Source of the DNA: CAZSNH01 sp052388455
Lineage (GTDB): Bacteria; Pseudomonadota; Alphaproteobacteria; Rhizobiales; Hyphomicrobiaceae
Length of the DNA: 52,429 nucleotides
Assembly (NCBI GenBank): GCA_052388455.1
Contig: JBQTIA010000018.1
Location: 1 to 52,429, forward strand
Direction of reading: 5' to 3'
The position numbers and the translations under genes are program-made. The notes under the pieces are model-generated. The model saw nothing but the letters and a program-made list of their open reading frames with translations. It was not told the origin of the DNA and did no database searches. This document shows, in pieces, positions 17,017 through 25,475 of this stretch. Numbering within the stretch: position 1 is the first letter of the stretch; every line of letters starts with the position of its first letter.

Positions 17017-19035
17017 ATGAACAGACAGGAACGGGCCAGCGAGCCGAGCATGGAAGAAATCCTGGCGTCGATCCGCAAGATCATCGCCGAGGAGCCCGCC
17101 GTCAGACCGGACCGGCACTCCGATTCCGCCATCGTCGCGCCGCTCCCCTCCAATCCCTTGTTCAAGCCGGCCTTCGCCGTGCCGGCCAGCGGCTCGGAGG
17201 CTCGCGAGCGGAGCCGGGACACCCAGGCCGAACGGTCGAAGCCGGCCGCTGATCATAGCCCGGCGGCGATAACGCTGCCGTCCCCAGCGTCCGCAAGTCT
17301 GTCCCTCAGCCCGTCCTTCGGTCAGCCGGCGAGCCTCTCGCCGGCCTCGCAGCCGGCGGCGACCGCACCGGCCCCTGTAGCGCCGATGCTGGCCGCGCCG
17401 AACGGCGCATCCCCCGGACGCGCTCCGCATGCGCACGTCGCCGAAGCAGCCCCCTTGCCGCCCTTCGGCCGGCTGGCCGAGGCGTTGCGGGCTCCGGCGT
17501 CTTCATCGGTGCCGGCCGGTGCTCCCCTGGAACCCGATCTCGCCGATTTGCTGACGAACCCGCTGTTCGGCGTCACGACCAATGGCGCGGGTCCGCCGAC
17601 GCCCTCGGCCTCTCCGGCGCCTCCCCTGTCGTCGTCGAAAATCGAAATTCCCTCGCCACTGGTCCGCGCCTCCGATGAAGCTGCGTTGCGCACGCCGCCG
17701 GACCTAGCCGACGAGTCGTGGGCGGTGTGGAGGAATTCCCCGGCCAAGTCGGCGCCGTCGGCGTTTGCGATCCTCTCCGGGCAGGCCGATCCGCTTCCCA
17801 CATCAACCGTACCGTTCACGGGTGCCGCTCCGCCGCCGCCACCGGTGGCACATACCGCCCCCGCGAGGCCGTCGTTTTATCCGCCGGCCAGTTCGCCGGC
17901 TCAGAACATCCCGGCTCCGCCCGCCGCACCGTCCGCCCCGCCGAAGTCCTCGGCGTCGAACGGCGGCGACTCGATCGGCCGCGAACTCGGTTTGGCGGCC
18001 ATGGAGACGCCGGCAGCAGCCCGTGCCATCGCCGGCAGCAATGGGACTGCTCTGCACCCGGCCAACGGCAGCCACCTCGAAGCCGCCGCAGCGCAGGCCC
18101 AAGCCCCCGTCGCCCAGGTTGCCGACCGCGCGACGAAACCTGGGCCGGTTGTCATCGCCGCCATGCCGATGCCGGAGGCGTCGCCGTCGCGCGCCGGCTC
18201 CGACGGTCGCCCGTCACTCGGTTCGTCCGTGTCGGTGCCTTCGGCGTCGTCGGCACTGCCGCCGTCCACTCTCGAGACGCGGCTGACCGCCCTGGCGCGG
18301 GGCACGTCCCAGGGCGACACCTCGCCCAAGGCGGAAGCGTCGGTGCCACTGCCGCCGCGATCAATCGCATTCGGGTCGTCGTTCGACGGACCCGCCGCCG
18401 CTGTGCCGGCTGCGGCCACTCCCGAGACCACTCTGCAGCACACCGAAGCGGAAACGTCGGCCGCGGGTGCCACGGCACTCGGCGCGCTGGCCGCAGGACT
18501 TGCGGTGGCGAGCGTCGAGCCGAAGGCTGGTGCTCATGTCGAGCCGAAGGCTGCGGTGCATGTCGAGCCGAAGGCCGCGGTGCATGTCGAGCCGAAGGCT
18601 GCCCATCAAATTGAGCCGAAGGCCAATGCGGACGTCGAGCCGAAAGCAGCCGCCCGAGCCGTGCCGAAGGCGGCGACACCGGTGGAACCGGCGGCTGCCA
18701 CCAGCGAGACACCGCGCTCGGCGGCAGCCGCGGCCGCACTTGCCGGGGCCTCCGAGCCTGTTTCGGCCGGATCGGGTTCGATTTTGGCCGCATTTGCGGC
18801 GGCTCAGGCGATGAAGCCCCCTGCAACGGCGCCCCAACCTTCGACCGGCAGCGGCAGCGACACACCAGCCGGACAGGCGGCTCCCGTGCGCACGCTGGAG
18901 GACGCTGTCGCCGATCTGCTGCGGCCCATGCTGCAGCAATGGCTGACCGACAACATGCCTCGCATCATCGAAAAAGCCCTGCGCGTCGAGACGGTGAGAG
19001 CCACCGCCGACGCCGCCCGCCCGCCGGGCGGCTGA
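17017..19035 (+). CDS. popZ: DUF2497 / PopZ-like pole-organizing protein, copy 2 (long linker with octapeptide repeats)
   Basis: This is a second PopZ-type protein, 672 residues. It has the same ends as copy 1: EPSMEEILASIRKIIAEEP at the N-terminus, and TLEDAVADLLRPMLQQWLTD then NMPRIIEKALRVET at the C-terminus. The linker of almost 580 residues is Pro/Ala/Ser-rich and disordered. It carries eight consecutive 8-residue repeats of the type VEPKAAxH (residues 500-563). The start ATG at 17017 yields MNRQERASEPSMEEI. Two such genes in tandem are unusual. The longer copy lies next to valS, the position normally occupied by the single gene, and may differ from copy 1 in condensate properties. Confidence 0.87.
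   Translation: MNRQERASEPSMEEILASIRKIIAEEPAVRPDRHSDSAIVAPLPSNPLFKPAFAVPASGSEARERSRDTQAERSKPAADHSPAAITLPSPASASLSLSPSFGQPASLSPASQPAATAPAPVAPMLAAPNGASPGRAPHAHVAEAAPLPPFGRLAEALRAPASSSVPAGAPLEPDLADLLTNPLFGVTTNGAGPPTPSASPAPPLSSSKIEIPSPLVRASDEAALRTPPDLADESWAVWRNSPAKSAPSAFAILSGQADPLPTSTVPFTGAAPPPPPVAHTAPARPSFYPPASSPAQNIPAPPAAPSAPPKSSASNGGDSIGRELGLAAMETPAAARAIAGSNGTALHPANGSHLEAAAAQAQAPVAQVADRATKPGPVVIAAMPMPEASPSRAGSDGRPSLGSSVSVPSASSALPPSTLETRLTALARGTSQGDTSPKAEASVPLPPRSIAFGSSFDGPAAAVPAAATPETTLQHTEAETSAAGATALGALAAGLAVASVEPKAGAHVEPKAAVHVEPKAAVHVEPKAAHQIEPKANADVEPKAAARAVPKAATPVEPAAATSETPRSAAAAAALAGASEPVSAGSGSILAAFAAAQAMKPPATAPQPSTGSGSDTPAGQAAPVRTLEDAVADLLRPMLQQWLTDNMPRIIEKALRVETVRATADAARPPGG
18514..18705 (+). 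repeat. In-frame 24-bp tandem repeats (eight VEPKA-type octapeptides)
   Basis: Eight units of 24 bases encode VEPKAGAH, VEPKAAVH (twice), VEPKAAHQ, IEPKANAD, VEPKAAAR, AVPKAATP and VEPAAATS. The first four are nearly identical at DNA level (GTCGAGCCGAAGGC core). The later units are more diverged. The period is a multiple of three, so copy-number change would keep the frame. Confidence 0.9.
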
Positions 19036-19210
19036 CGGAGGAGCGCCTGGGGAGGGAAGCTCCGTGACGCGAGGGCCGTCAAACCGTCGCTGGGTTGCCA
19101 GCCCCTGTGGTTGTCAGGCTTCCTTCGTGGTTTATGCCCCTGTGTTGACAGTGCGCTTTGTGGGAGCGTAGGACGGCCACCTTCTCCAAGCGAAAGCGCG
19201 CCACCCTTCG

Positions 19211-22105
19211 ATGCTCGACAAGACCTATCAGCCGGCTGAAATCGAACCGCGAATCAGCGCTGAATGGGAGGCGGCCGGCGCCTTCAGGTGCAGCCAGGCC
19301 AAGCGTGCCAAGGCCCCCGCCTACGCCATCGTCATTCCGCCGCCGAACGTCACCGGCTCGCTCCACATGGGGCATGCGCTCAACAACACGCTGCAGGACG
19401 TGCTCTGCCGCTTCGAGCGCATGCGCGGCAAGGACGTGCTCTGGCAGCCGGGCACGGATCACGCCGGCATCGCGACGCAGATGGTGGTGGAGCGCAAACT
19501 CGCCGGCGAGAACCGCACCGACCGGCGCACCATGGGCCGCGACGCCTTTCTAGCCGAAGTCTGGAAGTGGAAGGAGGAATCGGGCGGCACCATCGTCAAT
19601 CAGCTGAAGCGGCTGGGCTGCTCGTGCGATTGGTCGCGCGAGCGCTTCACCATGGACGAGGGGCTCTCGAAGGCCGTCGTCAAGGTCTTCGTCGAATTGC
19701 ACCGCGCGGGGCTCGTCTACAAAGACAAGCGGCTGGTCAACTGGGACCCCAAATTCCAGACCGCCATTTCCGATCTCGAAGTCGTTCAGATCGAGAAAAA
19801 GGGATCTTTTGCCTGGGTCCGGCCGGAGGCCGGCAAGCAACAGGACGGCGATCCGGACAAGCCGTTCGACGCCGAGGCGCTGGGCAAGGTGCTGGCGCGC
19901 GACCCTTCCGGGCACATGTACTATTTCCGCTATCCGCTTTCGAGCCCGGTGGCGGGATACGCGAAGGACCACATCGTCGTCGCCACGACGCGGCCCGAGA
20001 CGATGCTCGGCGATACCGGCGTCGCAGTGCACCCGGAAGACGAACGCTACGCGCCGCTGATCGCCGCCAAGGCGAGGGTGAAACTGCCGCTCGCGGACCG
20101 CGACATTCCCATCGTTGCCGACGAATACTCCGATCCCGAGAAAGGCAGCGGCGCGGTCAAGATCACGCCCGCGCACGACTTCAACGATTTCGAGGTCGGC
20201 AAGCGGCAGGGTCTCGACAAGCTCAACATCCTCGATGCCTTCGGAAAGCTCAACGACGAGGTGCCGGCCGCCTATCGCGGCCTCGACCGCTTCGAGGCGC
20301 GCCGCCGCGTGGTCGCCGATCTCGCCGCGCTCGGGCTCTTGGAAAAGATCGAGCCGACCTCGCACGCGGTGCCGCACGGCGACCGCTCGGGAGTCGCTGT
20401 CGAGCCCTGGCTCACCGATCAATGGTACGTCAACGCCGCGGAGCTCGCCAAGCCGGCGCTCGCCGCCGTCAAGGACGGCAAGACCCGCTTCGTGCCGGAA
20501 CGTTTCGCGGCCGATTATTTTCGCTGGCTGGACAACATCCAGCCCTGGTGCGTCTCACGCCAGCTCTGGTGGGGGCACCAGATTCCGGCGTGGTACGATG
20601 CTGATGGAAAAGTTTTCGTCGCAACCGACGAAGCCGAAGCAATTTCGCTGGCCAAGAAGCATCACGGCAAGGACGTGCCGCTGATCCGCGACGAGGACGT
20701 GCTCGACACCTGGTTCTCCTCGGCGCTGTGGCCGTTCTCGACGCTCGGGTGGCCGGACAAGACCAAGGAATTGAAACGCTTCTATCCGACGAGCGCGCTC
20801 GTTACCGGCTTCGACATCATTTTCTTCTGGGTTGCCCGCATGATGATGATGGGCACCCATTTCATGAAGGAGGTGCCGTTCCGCGACGTCTACATCCACG
20901 GCCTGGTTCGTGACGGGCAAGGGAAAAAGATGTCGAAGACGCGGGGCAACGTCATCGATCCGCTCGACATCATCGACGGCATCGATCTCGCCGGCCTCGT
21001 CGCCAAGCGCACCGCCGGTCTCGCCAAGGAGCAGGCCAACAAGGTCGAAAAGGAAATCCGGCGCGAGTATCCCGACGGCATCTCACCCTATGGCACCGAC
21101 GCGCTGCGCTTCACCATGGCCGCCATGGCCGCGCAGGGCTCGGACGTGAAACTCTCCATCGATCGCGTCGAGGGATACCGCAACTTCGCGACCAAGCTGT
21201 GGAACGCCTCGCGCTTCGCCGAGCAGAACGAGTGCGTGCGCCAGCGGGATTTCGATCCCAAGAAGGTCAAGCACGCCTTCAACCGCTGGATCGCGGGTGA
21301 AACGGAGACGGCGGCGAAGGCCGTCACGGCGTCACTCGAAGCATACAAGTTCAACGAGGCGGCGGGTGCGGCCTACGAGTTCGTGTGGGGCATCTTCTGC
21401 GACTGGTATCTGGAGCTGATCAAGCCGATCCTGATGGGTGACGACGAGCGCGCCAAGCCCGAAACGCGCGCCACCGTCGCCTGGACGCTGGACCAGATCT
21501 ACAAGCTGCTGCACCCGTTCATGCCCTTCATCACCGAAGAGCTGTGGGCGCACATGGTCGAGCACGGGGTTGCGCGGCGCAATCTGTTGGCGCTGAGCGA
21601 ATGGCCCGTGCTCGACGGGCTGACCAATGCCGAGGTGAGCGAGGAGATCGGCTGGGTCATCCGGCTGGTGTCGGAGGTGCGCTCGGTGCGGACCGAGATG
21701 AGCGTGCCGGCGGCGGCCAAGATCCCGCTTTCGCTCGTCGGCGCGAGTGACAAGGTGCGTGCCTGCGCCCGAGACCACGACGAAGCGATCAAGCGCCTCG
21801 CGCGCCTCGACAGCGTGGCGTTCGTCAAGTCTCCGCCCAAGGGTGCGGCGCTGGTGGTTGCCGGCGAGACGACGGCCGCGATTCCGCTCGAGGGGCTGAT
21901 CGACATGGGTGCCGAGCGGGCGCGGCTGAAAAAGGAAATCGCCGCCGCCGAGGCCGATACCGCGAAGATGAATGCCAAGCTCGACAACCCGAACTTCGTT
22001 GCCAAGGCGAAGCCGGAAGCGATCGAGGAGGCGCGGGCCCGCAAGGCGGAGTTGGAAGCCGCCATCAAGCGCTGGCAGACGGCGCTGAAGCGGCTGGAAA
22101 CGTGA
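19211..22105 (+). CDS. valS: Valine-tRNA ligase
   Basis: ValS charges tRNA-Val and edits mischarged threonine. The 964-residue protein starts MLDKTYQPAEIEPRISAEWE. It has the class I HIGH-type motif PPNVTGSLHMGHAL (about residues 45-58), the editing (CP1) domain with TTRPETMLGDTGVAVHP, the catalytic core SRQLWWGHQIPAW, the KMSKS motif as KKMSKTRGN, an anticodon-binding domain, and a C-terminal coiled-coil arm (ERARLKKEIAAAEADTAKMN). The length and domain order are normal. It follows the popZ pair and ends in a strong hairpin shared with a convergent gene. Confidence 0.98.
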   Translation: MLDKTYQPAEIEPRISAEWEAAGAFRCSQAKRAKAPAYAIVIPPPNVTGSLHMGHALNNTLQDVLCRFERMRGKDVLWQPGTDHAGIATQMVVERKLAGENRTDRRTMGRDAFLAEVWKWKEESGGTIVNQLKRLGCSCDWSRERFTMDEGLSKAVVKVFVELHRAGLVYKDKRLVNWDPKFQTAISDLEVVQIEKKGSFAWVRPEAGKQQDGDPDKPFDAEALGKVLARDPSGHMYYFRYPLSSPVAGYAKDHIVVATTRPETMLGDTGVAVHPEDERYAPLIAAKARVKLPLADRDIPIVADEYSDPEKGSGAVKITPAHDFNDFEVGKRQGLDKLNILDAFGKLNDEVPAAYRGLDRFEARRRVVADLAALGLLEKIEPTSHAVPHGDRSGVAVEPWLTDQWYVNAAELAKPALAAVKDGKTRFVPERFAADYFRWLDNIQPWCVSRQLWWGHQIPAWYDADGKVFVATDEAEAISLAKKHHGKDVPLIRDEDVLDTWFSSALWPFSTLGWPDKTKELKRFYPTSALVTGFDIIFFWVARMMMMGTHFMKEVPFRDVYIHGLVRDGQGKKMSKTRGNVIDPLDIIDGIDLAGLVAKRTAGLAKEQANKVEKEIRREYPDGISPYGTDALRFTMAAMAAQGSDVKLSIDRVEGYRNFATKLWNASRFAEQNECVRQRDFDPKKVKHAFNRWIAGETETAAKAVTASLEAYKFNEAAGAAYEFVWGIFCDWYLELIKPILMGDDERAKPETRATVAWTLDQIYKLLHPFMPFITEELWAHMVEHGVARRNLLALSEWPVLDGLTNAEVSEEIGWVIRLVSEVRSVRTEMSVPAAAKIPLSLVGASDKVRACARDHDEAIKRLARLDSVAFVKSPPKGAALVVAGETTAAIPLEGLIDMGAERARLKKEIAAAEADTAKMNAKLDNPNFVAKAKPEAIEEARARKAELEAAIKRWQTALKRLET

Positions 22106-22106
22106 T

Positions 22107-22152
22107 CGGTCCGCAGGGATCGGTGCGGACGCGCGCCAACCCCTGCGGACCG
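22107..22152. terminator. 12-bp perfect inverted repeat between convergent genes
   Basis: CGGTCCGCAGGG (22107-22118) and CCCTGCGGACCG (22141-22152) are exact reverse complements separated by 22 bases. They begin immediately after the valS stop and end just before the stop of the convergent small gene. This is likely a bidirectional terminator, though no T-run follows. Confidence 0.6.
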
Positions 22153-22162
22153 CAATAATCAC

Positions 22163-22468
22163 TTACGAGCAAGGCTTCGCCTTCGCCGTGCAGGTCCACA
22201 GCGCGCCGGGGCCACCCTTCTTGCAGGTGACGCTCTTGTTGCTGGCCTTGTACCAGGAATCGTACGCGCCGCCGTCGTGACCGCCGACGGTGCTCTTCCA
22301 GGCGTTCTTCGCGCTGACGCTGGCGAGGTACTGAATGCCGCTCGCCGATCCGGATGCGGTGTGGGAATGGCCCTTGCAGGCGGCGCTGGCGCTGGTCGCG
22401 GCCGTCGCGAGGAGAATGCTGGTCACGAGACCAGTGGCGACAGCCGGCAAATTCGAGCGCAGTTTCAT
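22163..22468 (-). CDS. Small exported Cys-containing protein of unknown function
   Basis: The 101-residue product begins MKLRSNLPAVATGLVTSILL and has a signal peptide ending SASA before ACKGHSHTASG. The mature part of about 75 residues has conserved-looking aromatic and Cys positions (SAKNAWKSTVGGHDGGAYDS, then WYKASNKSVTCKKGG, then LWTCTAKAKPCS). This pattern, an Ala-Trp motif plus four Cys, recurs in small secreted proteins of rhizobial relatives, but I know no function. The start at 22468 is supported by GGAGG six bases upstream; the longer frame to 22576 has no such support. Confidence 0.7.
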   Translation of the reverse strand: MKLRSNLPAVATGLVTSILLATAATSASAACKGHSHTASGSASGIQYLASVSAKNAWKSTVGGHDGGAYDSWYKASNKSVTCKKGGPGALWTCTAKAKPCS

Positions 22469-22792
22469 TGGATCCTCCGAATGACTTCGATTTTTCGCTT
22501 TCGTGCCGGTCCGGCTGCGAACCGCTTGCGGAGCGCGCAGGACCGATCTCGATGTCGCCAGCATCGCAGCCGGCACTTGAACAGTAGCTGAACGGCATCA
22601 CCCCTGCCAGATCGTGACATTCCCACCCCTCGCGGCCTGGAACGATTGTGATTTCCGCCATGCCGCCGATGGCGTGTGGCATTGCTCGTGCTCGATCCCC
22701 CGGCGGTAGCGTGTTATGCATCGCGGACGTGTGCGAAAACGGGGCTGGAGGTCGGCCGCCGGTTAGACGCCGCGCGGTCGGGCGGAAGAAGC
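22469..22792. other. Divergent intergenic region
   Basis: About 320 bases lie between the divergent small exported gene and the patatin gene. It should hold both promoters. I see no strong palindrome, repeat or RNA gene. If the patatin gene starts at the GTG at 22676, the gap shrinks to about 207 bases. Confidence 0.4.
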
Positions 22793-23899
22793 GTGTTCCG
22801 AGTCAAACGGCGTCACAGGATCAATCTCGCCCTGCAGGGTGGCGGGGCGCATGGCGCGTTCACCTGGGGTGTGCTCGACCGGCTGCTCGAGGAGACCGAC
22901 ATCGAGATCGGCTGGATCTCGGCGGCGAGTGCCGGGGCGGTCAATGCCGTCGCCGTCGCGGGTGGTCTGGCGGCGGGCAGCCGCGATGCGGCGCGGGCCA
23001 ATCTTCGTCGCGTGTGGGAGGCGGTCTACAAAGCCGGTGTCCCCGACTTCCTGAAGCTCAATCCGTTTCTCTACGGCCTGTCGCGCTCGACCTCGCTGGC
23101 GCATGTCGCAACACTGTGGTCGCCCTACGATTTCAATCCGCTCGGCTTCGATCCCCTGCGCCGCCTGCTGACGGAAACGATTGACTTCGACAAGCTGCGC
23201 GCCAAGAGCCCGGTGGAGCTGCTGATCGCGGCGACCGAGGTGGCGAGCGGCAAGGCCCGCCTGTTCCGCCGCGCCGGCATCACCGTTGATACCGTGTGCG
23301 CCTCCTGCTGTCTGCCGACGCTGCATCATGCGGTGGAGATCAACGGTGTCGCCTACTGGGACGGCGGCTTTTCCGCCAATCCCGATCTGGTGACACTGGC
23401 GCTCGAAAGTCCGGTGGCCGACACGCTGATCGTGCAGATCAATCCGCTGGTCAAGACTGGCACGCCGACGGGGGTGCGAGAGATTTCCGGCCACGCCAAC
23501 CGGCTGACGTTCAACGCGCCGCTGCTCCGCGATGTCGAGATCATCGAGACGGTGCGCGAGACGATGCGCGGGCCATTCGGCGTGCGCAAGGGGCGGCTGC
23601 GTCCGATCGCGTTGCACCGGTTCCATCTCGTCGAGGCGGGCCGCTACACCGCATCCCTCAGTGACGAGAGCAAGATGAAACCGGACTGGGCGCTCTTCAC
23701 CCACCTCTTCGGCGCCGGCCGCGACGAGACGTCGAAATGGCTCGACCGCAACAAGTCGAACATCGGCCGGCGCGAGACCGCCGATCTCCGGCAGCGGTTT
23801 CTCGGCGCCGTGGCAACTCCGGTGCCCGCGACGGACCCGGCACCCCGGACCGCGCCGGCGGAGGTCAAGCCGCCTCCGGCGAGCGCCCGTCGCGCCTGA
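22793..23899 (+). CDS. Patatin-like phospholipase family protein
   Basis: Patatin-like lipases hydrolyse acyl chains through a Ser-Asp dyad. The protein (368 residues from the GTG at 22793) has the glycine-rich oxyanion motif NLALQGGGAHGAFTWGVLDR. The nucleophile elbow is GWISAASAGAVNAVAVAGG, with Ser in an A-x-S-x-G setting where G-x-S-x-G is usual. The Asp motif is AYWDGGFSANP. The C-terminus is Pro/Ala-rich. It resembles the DUF3734-type patatin proteins of alphaproteobacteria. The start is uncertain: the frame is open from a GTG at 22676, but GGAAG precedes 22793 and the conserved domain begins within 15 residues of it. Confidence 0.88.
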   Translation: MFRVKRRHRINLALQGGGAHGAFTWGVLDRLLEETDIEIGWISAASAGAVNAVAVAGGLAAGSRDAARANLRRVWEAVYKAGVPDFLKLNPFLYGLSRSTSLAHVATLWSPYDFNPLGFDPLRRLLTETIDFDKLRAKSPVELLIAATEVASGKARLFRRAGITVDTVCASCCLPTLHHAVEINGVAYWDGGFSANPDLVTLALESPVADTLIVQINPLVKTGTPTGVREISGHANRLTFNAPLLRDVEIIETVRETMRGPFGVRKGRLRPIALHRFHLVEAGRYTASLSDESKMKPDWALFTHLFGAGRDETSKWLDRNKSNIGRRETADLRQRFLGAVATPVPATDPAPRTAPAEVKPPPASARRA

Positions 23900-23914
23900 C
23901 GCTCGCGTGGCGTT

Positions 23915-23938
23915 AGAGCGTGAACGCAATCACGCTCT
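23915..23938. terminator. Terminator-like hairpin after the patatin gene
   Basis: AGAGCGTGA and TCACGCTCT form a perfect 9-bp stem around a six-base loop, followed by CAAGTTTTG. It lies between the convergent patatin and corA genes and directly abuts the dispersed repeat at 23941. Confidence 0.65.
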
Positions 23939-23940
23939 CA

Positions 23941-24000
23941 AGTTTTGATGAGACCGACGGTTCACGCTTCGGACTGATAGGGTCTGAAGCGATCGTGGCC
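23941..24000 (-). repeat. About 60-bp dispersed intergenic repeat, copy A
   Basis: The minus-strand sequence matches 41237-41296 with about 90 percent identity. The shared core includes CAGACCCTAT, GTCCGAAGCGTGAA, CGTCGG and CTCATCAA. Within a 46-base stretch I count four mismatches; one single-base indel lies outside it. It occupies the gap between corA and the patatin gene, immediately after the corA stop. Confidence 0.75.
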
Positions 24001-24971
24001 TACAGCCAGCCCTTGCGCTTGAAGTAGATGAAGGGGATGAGGGCCGCGACCAGCATCAGCCCGAGCGCCCACCAGTAGCCGTACTCCCACTTGAACTCGT
24101 GGATGGCCTCGAAATTCATTCCGTAGATCGACGCGACGAGCGTCGGCGGCATCAGCATGACGGCCATCACCGAGAAGAGCTTGATGATCTGGTTCTGCTC
24201 GGTCGTGATCATGCCGAGTGTCGCGTCGAGCAGGAATCCGATGCGGCCGGTGAGGAACGTCATGTGCTCCTTGAGCGAGGTGACGTCGCGCTGGGCGGCG
24301 TTGATGCGGGTGGAAATCCTGGCGTCGCAGCCGCGCTCTTGAGCCACGGACTCGAAGAAGAAGAGCACGCGGCCGACGGAGGTCGCGCTTTCCTGGGCGC
24401 GGGCGACGAGATCGCCCAGCTTGCCGGTTCCCTTGAGCACCACGTCGAGGCGGGCGTTGCGGTCCCGGCGGTGGGCCTTCATGTCGAAGATCGAGAGGCC
24501 CAGGCGGTCGACCTCGTCCTGCAGCTTCTCGATGAGATCGGCCATGCGCTGAATGATGGTCTCCAGCAACCCGATGAGGATCGGCGCTCCGCCGGTACAC
24601 GCCGCATCGCCCTTTTCCACGCGGGTCAGGAACAGCGGAAACGCCTTCGGCTCGGCGTAGCGCACCGTGACGAGGTGGTTGCCGGCGAGGATGAAGGTGA
24701 TGGCCGAGGCCGAGGGTGTTGGCTCCTCGATGTTGTAGACGATGAAGGCCGTCATGTAGGCGGCGCCGTTTTCCTGGTAGAAGCGGCTGGACGCCTCGAT
24801 CTCGCGCATCTCGGCCCGCGTCGGCACCGAAATGCCGAGGGCCTGCTCGACGAACTTGTCCTCTTCCGGGGTCGGATTGAGCAGGTCGAACCAGACGCTG
24901 TCCTTGGTCAGCGGCGCCGTCTCGTTGTGCTTCAGCAGGCTGTTTCCGGTGGTGTCGTAGATCGTCAGCAT
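24000..24971 (-). CDS. corA: Magnesium/cobalt transporter CorA
   Basis: CorA is a homopentameric divalent-cation channel of the inner membrane. The 323-residue product has the cytoplasmic N-terminal domain (SVWFDLLNPTPEEDKFVEQA, EIEASSRFYQENGAAYMTAF) and long stalk helices. The two C-terminal membrane helices carry the signature YGMNF between them (about residue 285); the first TM is around LFSVMAVMLMPPTLVASI and the last is WWALGLMLVAALIPFIYF, followed by a basic tail KRKGWL. The start at 24971 has GAGGGAG upstream. The frame is open far beyond, to 25880, but only as a shadow of the divergent genes. Confidence 0.93.
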   Translation of the reverse strand: MLTIYDTTGNSLLKHNETAPLTKDSVWFDLLNPTPEEDKFVEQALGISVPTRAEMREIEASSRFYQENGAAYMTAFIVYNIEEPTPSASAITFILAGNHLVTVRYAEPKAFPLFLTRVEKGDAACTGGAPILIGLLETIIQRMADLIEKLQDEVDRLGLSIFDMKAHRRDRNARLDVVLKGTGKLGDLVARAQESATSVGRVLFFFESVAQERGCDARISTRINAAQRDVTSLKEHMTFLTGRIGFLLDATLGMITTEQNQIIKLFSVMAVMLMPPTLVASIYGMNFEAIHEFKWEYGYWWALGLMLVAALIPFIYFKRKGWL

Positions 24972-25142
24972 GGCGCGCTCCCTCGCCGTCCCCCATTGCG
25001 GCCGATCCTTACACGATGTGCTGGAGAGAGGCCATGGCGGCGCCGGTGCGCCGGGACCGAAGAATGTGCCGTGAACACACTGTCTTGCAGCCCGGAGAGA
25101 TGCTAATCTTCTGTGTCCATGCGGCGTCGAGACCGGAGACCC

Positions 25143-25475
25143 ATGATGACACCCATCCGCTGCACCCGGCTGCCCAAGTTCCTGTCGACCGTCGTTGCCC
25201 TGCCGACCGCCTTCGCGCTCCCGGCCGATCCGGCGACGGCGCGGATAAAATGCTCCAACGGTTTCCAGATGGTCAGGGGCGTGTCGCTGGCGACGCCCTA
25301 TTGCCAGGATGAGCTGGTCGCCATCGTCGCCCGGGGCTATGGATTCAGGACGACCCCATCCGCCATACGATCCAATACAAGTCACAAGCGGCAGGTGTGT
25401 CAGATCGTAGGTGCGGACAATCAGGTCAGGCACGCCTGTGTCGACACCGATGGCGCCGGGCGCCGGGGGTTCTGA
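25143..25475 (+). CDS. Small exported Cys-containing protein of unknown function
   Basis: The 110-residue product has a signal-like N-terminus (MMTPIRCTRLPKFLSTVVAL with a hydrophobic run, cleavage near PATA before RIKC). It has a Cys-containing mature domain (KCSNGFQMVRG, TPYCQDELVAIVARGYGF, QVCQIVGADNQVRHACVD). Similar short proteins with a CxNGxQ...PYCxD...C...AC pattern occur in rhizobial relatives, with unknown function. Two adjacent ATGs at 25143 and 25146 are possible starts. It is divergent from corA. Its stop is directly followed by the TTG start of the mutarotase gene, suggesting coupling. Confidence 0.65.
   Translation: MMTPIRCTRLPKFLSTVVALPTAFALPADPATARIKCSNGFQMVRGVSLATPYCQDELVAIVARGYGFRTTPSAIRSNTSHKRQVCQIVGADNQVRHACVDTDGAGRRGF

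Noticed and set aside
18514..18705. CRISPR-like or minisatellite repeat
   Set aside because: The 24-base units are contiguous, without spacers, and in frame within a protein-coding gene; they encode an octapeptide repeat.
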